A DNA stretch of 64,000 nucleotides from Coffea arabica (Eukaryota > Streptophyta > Magnoliopsida > Gentianales > Rubiaceae): assembly GCF_036785885.1 (NCBI RefSeq), contig NC_092312.1, forward strand, positions 20,230,001 to 20,294,000, written 5' to 3'. A model generated the notes under the pieces. The model did no database searches. It was not told the origin of the DNA and was given only the letters and a program-made list of their open reading frames with translations. The translations under genes were made by a program, and so were the position numbers. Shown one piece after another: positions 58,801 through 64,000 of this stretch. The number at the start of each line of letters is the position of its first letter. The first letter of the stretch is position 1.

Positions 58801-61800
58801 AAACTTCCATGAATTGACTATAATTCCACTACTATTCACCCATAAGGTGCTTGTGCTGATTAAAGTTTTACTTTTGCTTCTTTGTTTTGATTCATAACTC
58901 ACTTTTACATGCTATGCAGTGCCCCATCATCATATGAAGGAAAATTTAGGAAAGAACTTCCAGATTTATATAAATACCTTAAAGAAGCTCCAGATGATAA
59001 GGTATGTAAACTAAGTTTATTGTTACTTTAGTGCTGAAACTACTTTTGGTTTTTGTCTTTCCTGTCTTAAGGCATCCTTTGAGGCCATAATTTGGATTCA
59101 CACTTGGCGAGGGCAGTCTATTCTTATTGTCATTTCAGTTTCTTTTTGATACTTAGATGGTACTTTTTGTGTTCAGATAGCAAATTATCCTACACTATCT
59201 GGGAGACTTTAAAATTCCTGCTCTCCCAGCTTGAGAAACTTGTTTCATTAGCTGCTTCTGGAAAACATGAGGGTTTGGAATTATTTTACTGGATGTTACC
59301 TGTATGTTGCCGTAATAGGTTGGTTGGAAGGACGTAATTCATTGGATGTGGCCGCTCTTTACAGATGAATGGGGATCTTGGAGAAATGTTGAACTTAGGC
59401 TGAGTGCCTGTCCTTTTACGGTTTGTCCATATTGTTGGTGAAAATTATCTTGATGTTATCTTTGAATGAGATAATGGGGCTATATGTTCTATCTTGTGGG
59501 ATCATCCTTCCTTGTTGGTCTGAAATGACTTTATTCGGTTTCAGGATCCAGTAACAGGGCTTCCAGCATGGCATGATAGGCCTTCTTCCCCCCTAATACT
59601 GTAAGTTCAATTATCTGCCTCCAAAAGTTGCCTTTTATGGTAAATGATCTTAAAGACGAAAATAGAATATGGTTATCCACATCCAATTTTTTCCATAGAA
59701 AATTTTTTATCAAGGACATTTTGGCTCTTTTAGAGTTGAATGTTACATGTTTCAGTTCAATTTCTTGCAAGGCTTCGGTCATGCTCTGTAAAGTGGTTCA
59801 ACAGCCTGTTGCAAATGTCTTTGGTTTCCCTTTTACATAATTCCTAATTGAATCACCATCTCAGATGACACTCATACGCTTATTTACCTTCCAGTAATGG
59901 TTGATAGGTAATGAATCCCCACTGATATTAAATGCAAGAGTGCATTTCATCTTTGTAGAGGTGTATAATGGGAAATGTAATATTGTGTAACAGAAAATTT
60001 ATAGCACCTTCATAGTGGTTAATGGTTATAGAGCTATATGTCTTCTCTTGCTTTTAACTGCATTGCATGTCCATGGTGATGTATGCCGCATGATTATTTA
60101 TTCCCATGGTTGTTTGTTTGTCACTAAATGGGAAAATAATGGAACTTTCTGAATTTTGTTTCTACCTTGGTATGACAGGTATGGATTTAGCAAAGAAGTA
60201 GTTGAATGCCCTGGTAATCTTTTTTCCCAAGGAAATGCTTCTATTTTATCATGTTCGTTAAATGTGATCCATGTGTCAAAGATGCAACAAGTTCTCTGAG
60301 AAGTTTTAAAACAAAGCCAGATATTATGTGTAGCTTACTAAGGAGCTTGACAGTAATAGATATCCTGAAGCCTGACTACTTTGATCTGCATCTTAAGCAT
60401 TTAGTTGTTTTGATCAGGAAGAAACAAGCTGTAAGTGTTGGTTTAAAGGTGTGGTTATAGTAGTTGATTGTCTAATATGCTGATTGTCTGTGCTTGATGG
60501 CAAAATGTTTGTCATTGATATGTCTTTGTTTCATCCATTACTTTAATATCATAACAATGACAGGCTATTGGCCATCAAGGGTACAGGTATCTGGCTTTTG
60601 GTTTCTTCCCTCAGAATGGCAGTTTTCATGCAACAAATGTGCAGAAATTTCTGCTTTAGTTTCTTCAATGCCTTTGAACACAAAGGATGAGTTGTGCTCA
60701 ACTCATGTTAAGTTACAATCCTTTATGTCTGCTCCTGCACCAGAGCTACCTATTTTCATAGGTCTAAGTTCCATTGGAAGGTGAGTTTCTAATTTCAGAC
60801 AGATTATATCCTCTGTTCAAAAGATTGTGCCTCTACCACTTTGGTTTTAGAGACTATGGTATCCTTGTGCCTATGGTTGTTTGGACTAACAAAAAAGATA
60901 AGATTATTTAAAAATGGCCACGTAAATATGGATAAATAAACCCCAATTGCTTTGGTGTATATGTGCATTGTAGTTATAGGACTCAATCATCTAACTGTTC
61001 ATTTCTCTGTGTTGCACCCTAAGCATTTAGAATACTCTCACTGGATCTTTTCTTCTTTATTCTATTTGTGCTATCTCCTGGGGGAGGCTTATAGCATCAT
61101 GATGAAGTGTGCATATAAGCATTATAGGTACTTTCGTTTGCAATAGAAAGATCTTCTATGACTTGGGGTACCTTCATTCCTCATTTTGGTAGTTTCTTAT
61201 CTAATCAAAATCCTTTGTGCATTCCTGTATGGTTATTTCAAATTTGAACATCTGCACAGAATGATCATCCTGATTTTCTAGTGCTCCAGGTTACATGTTT
61301 TCTCTGTTTTTTTTTTTTTTTTTTACTGTTTTCCTTCTGGTGATGAAATGGGTGTGTTTTGCCTTCTGCAGCATGGGCCTTATGAGAAATCCCCAGGCAT
61401 TTCTTCAAGTAATAGAGAATGTTATAGGCATTTCAAGTCATCGATTTCTATTATTCTCAGCTGGCTATGGCCCTTTAGACACTGCTATTAATTCATTAGC
61501 ACAGAATGGATTAGTTGGTTCAGAAAGAAGACAGTCAAGTAGAGATGGAGTGTCTATTTTTGGTGGCCGGCTTTTTTGTTACTCTGGGTGAGTACTTTCA
61601 CCTTTTCATGTTGACTTGGGAAATGAGTAGGCTAAAGCATATGAATTGGCATGGTCGCAGTAGGAACTAAAAATGCAAGATACTCCTTTAGAATTCTTAT
61701 GCACATGCTGGAATTAGGGAAGAGAAAATTTGACCAACAACCAAATAGATGTAGGGATAATGCTGCACAGCCCTCCTTAGTTTTTCCTCTGCCAATGGTG

Positions 61801-64000
61801 ACAAGGGACACGATCAGAAAATGATGATGTTTGCATGAATAGGTGCAAAGTGGTAATAGCAACTGCATTGCAAACCCTTCAATGTAGAGTCTGTTCTGTG
61901 AAATACAATCATCTACAAGAATTAAATATAACAGTTTTCCGTGAAAATATGTTTTAGTTGAGAGTGGGAAAATATAAATGTTGATGCAGAACTTCCAAAA
62001 CGTAAAGTCATTGTGATAGTTAGTGCTATCTGTAAGAACATGTACAGATCCTTTCTGCGTAAACTTTCTGGAGAATTAGTGCATGCACGTTCATGTGCAA
62101 ATTGAATGTCTTGTTATACTTGTAGACAACTGGACTTTTGTCAAGTTTTGATCCTTTTCACTACTTTTCTGATTTTTTAAATTTGAAAAGAACGAGAAAT
62201 CTCATGTCAAACTCTTCAATATGAAAGTTTGACAAACAAACACGTTACTGCTTTAAATAACGTTTTAATAAAGAAGTGCTACAGGAAGAGAATGGAGATT
62301 TAAGTTTTGGGATGGGTCAACTACATACAAAAAATGGAAATTCTTGCTTTTGGATTTTCCTTGTGGATGGTGGAATGGACTGATACGATTGAACAATTGG
62401 TCAAAGCTTAAAATAAATTAGAGTACCTTTGAGAGAATGAACATAGGTTTCATATGATAATATAGGAGCCTTTAGAAGGTTACACCTAGTGTGGCTTTTA
62501 TAAGGACTTGAATATCATAGGCCAATATTGGTAAATACTGCTGAATTCCTTGTCTTGCTAAACAGCCTTTTACAGTTGACTGCTGGATATAACAATTGAT
62601 TAAAAGACATTTGTAGGCTGTTGATACTTGTTCACTTTGGCATTTTATACATTATTTTAGAAGATTAACACCTTTTTTAGATGAATTTAGGATCATACCA
62701 TACAACTGGCTGTTTCCAAGATGTGCTGCTGTAATTCATCATGGAGGAAGGTAAGAGTTCATTCTTAATGACACTATTCTGCTGCTTCTTAATATTATGT
62801 TATCTTTTGAAATTTAATGCTTCTCAATTTCAACAGTGGGTCTACTGCTGCTGCATTACGCTCAGGAACTCCCCAGGTTTGTTTCTTGACTATCTTTAAA
62901 ACAACATATTTCTGTATCTTAAATGTGGTCATTCACCCGAGAAAGTGGACCGAGGATGAAATATTGCATTGACCTTTTCAGAGTATTGACTGTATTTAGG
63001 TTGGGAGTTTTATTATATTGTTTTGCATTGTTAACTTTAAATCTGTTTAAGACTACCGATTACCTGGTTTGCTGTTGAGTAGGCAATATAACTACTGATA
63101 GAAGGTAAGCATATCATCTTTCAGAGCCCTTAGCTCAGTTTTATCAAAATATCTTGAGAACATTAAGATTTGCTGTTGTTTGAAGCAGCAAAATCCAAGG
63201 TTGTTTTTAGCTTCTGATAAACAACCTTATTAGAAAGTACTAGGATTATTTGACCATTTTAGTTATCAGAAATGGAACTTGCTCTTCATGATTTAGTTGA
63301 ACTCCACATGTATGATCACTCATTTGCTCCTTGCTATTGAGTATGTGCTCAGAAGTGATTAATGTTTGATATCAGGTAATTTGTCCATTTTTAATGGACC
63401 AATTTTACTGGGCTGAGAGGATGTTTTGGATTGGAGTAGCCCCAGAGCCATTAAAAAGGCACCAGCTACTTCCAGATAAAGATGAGGATTTATGCATCCG
63501 GGAAGTTGCAGAAGTAGTTGCCAGGGCAATAGGTTCTGCATTATCTGTTGAAGTGAGAGCACGTGCTTTAGATATTGCAAAAAGAATATCATCTGAGGTA
63601 AGGATGGTCACGCATCTTTAGTTAAATAACTGCAGAAAATGAATTTAGATTACCCAAATTACAGGATTGGGTTATGGTTGACATTCTGATAAACATTTGT
63701 CATCTGCACCACCAAGTTTTCTTTTTCTAAACTTGATATGTGTGTATGAGTGAAAATTTATTGTCATTTTTATCCGGCTTTACTGTTCTCCTACATAATT
63801 CTCCAAGGAGACAAATTTTCAATGGGAGAGACTATTAAACAACTGAATTTCAGTGGAAAAGCTTTGATCATCTATAGCCATTAATAAGCAATCTGCAAAC
63901 AGACTGAATTTTGGAGAAATATTAGTATTGTTTTATGGCTAAATACTGATGATTTCCAAATTAAGACCTACCAAATTGGAGGCATGATGACTTGCAGATT
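55898..64000 (+). CDS. UGT80C1: UGT80-type sterol glucosyltransferase, probably UGT80C1-like (3' partial)
   Basis: This is a GT1-family enzyme of the sterol 3-beta-glucosyltransferase (UGT80) branch, which transfers glucose from UDP-glucose to membrane sterols. Fourteen coding exons join in frame: 55898-55963, 56441-56512, 57412-57508, 57617-57759, 58247-58317, 58920-59001, 59319-59420, 59545-59600, 60179-60213, 60564-60780, 61372-61587, 62691-62750, 62837-62876 and 63376-63597 (493 codons). The N-terminal donor loop is MAFGTKGDVYPIAAIAAAF. The nucleotide-sugar site is AVIHHGGSGSTAAALRSGTP followed by CPFLMDQFYWAERM. The start is the ATG at 55898; an in-frame TAG lies upstream. The short N-terminus without the long extension of UGT80A/B suggests the UGT80C branch. 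A possible last acceptor (CTTGCAG) ends at 63997, so the C-terminus is beyond the window. Confidence 0.88.

Noticed and set aside
1-64000. CRISPR arrays, operons, riboswitches, bacterial features
   Set aside because: None seen; the window is a plant nuclear sequence with spliced genes.

Overview
This window is nuclear DNA of a flowering plant, most likely a eudicot and possibly an asterid. The evidence is GT-AG introns in nearly every gene, AT-rich introns and spacers, plant-type protein families (UGT80 glycosyltransferase, plant-style PYM, FAR1-type MULE transposase, PRA1.B-like fragment) and many plant transposons. The species cannot be fixed from the sequence alone.

Layout. 1-1055: first two coding exons of separase on the minus strand, running off the left edge. 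2.9-6.1 kb: a decayed Mutator-like (FAR1/SWIM) transposase, followed by about 2 kb of repeat-like DNA. 8.36-13.36 kb: a dead Ty3/gypsy chromovirus on the minus strand with one full LTR; the other has collapsed to about 22 bp. About 13.5-21.9 kb: a Tekay/Del-like LTR split by a 4931-bp Ogre/Tat-like solo LTR with a perfect 5-bp target duplication. 23.3-25.6 kb: a long-TIR Mutator-like element with a hAT-like element inserted in its right arm. 25.9-64 kb: a gene-rich stretch with MRTO4 (+), CMC4 (-), PYM (-), a TMEM87/GOST membrane protein (-), an unrecognised multi-exon gene (-), UTP18 (+), and a UGT80-type glycosyltransferase (+) that runs off the right edge. A young 1086-bp Pack-MULE carrying a piece of a PRA1 gene lies between UTP18 and the glycosyltransferase.

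The genes do not form a pathway. MRTO4 and UTP18 act in ribosome assembly, PYM in exon-junction-complex recycling, CMC4 in mitochondria, TMEM87 in Golgi/endomembranes, separase in chromosome segregation and UGT80C in sterol glucosylation. The most unusual content is the transposon layer: the Pack-MULE, the nested solo LTR, the collapsed LTR, the nested long-TIR element, and a transposase broken only by nonsense codons.
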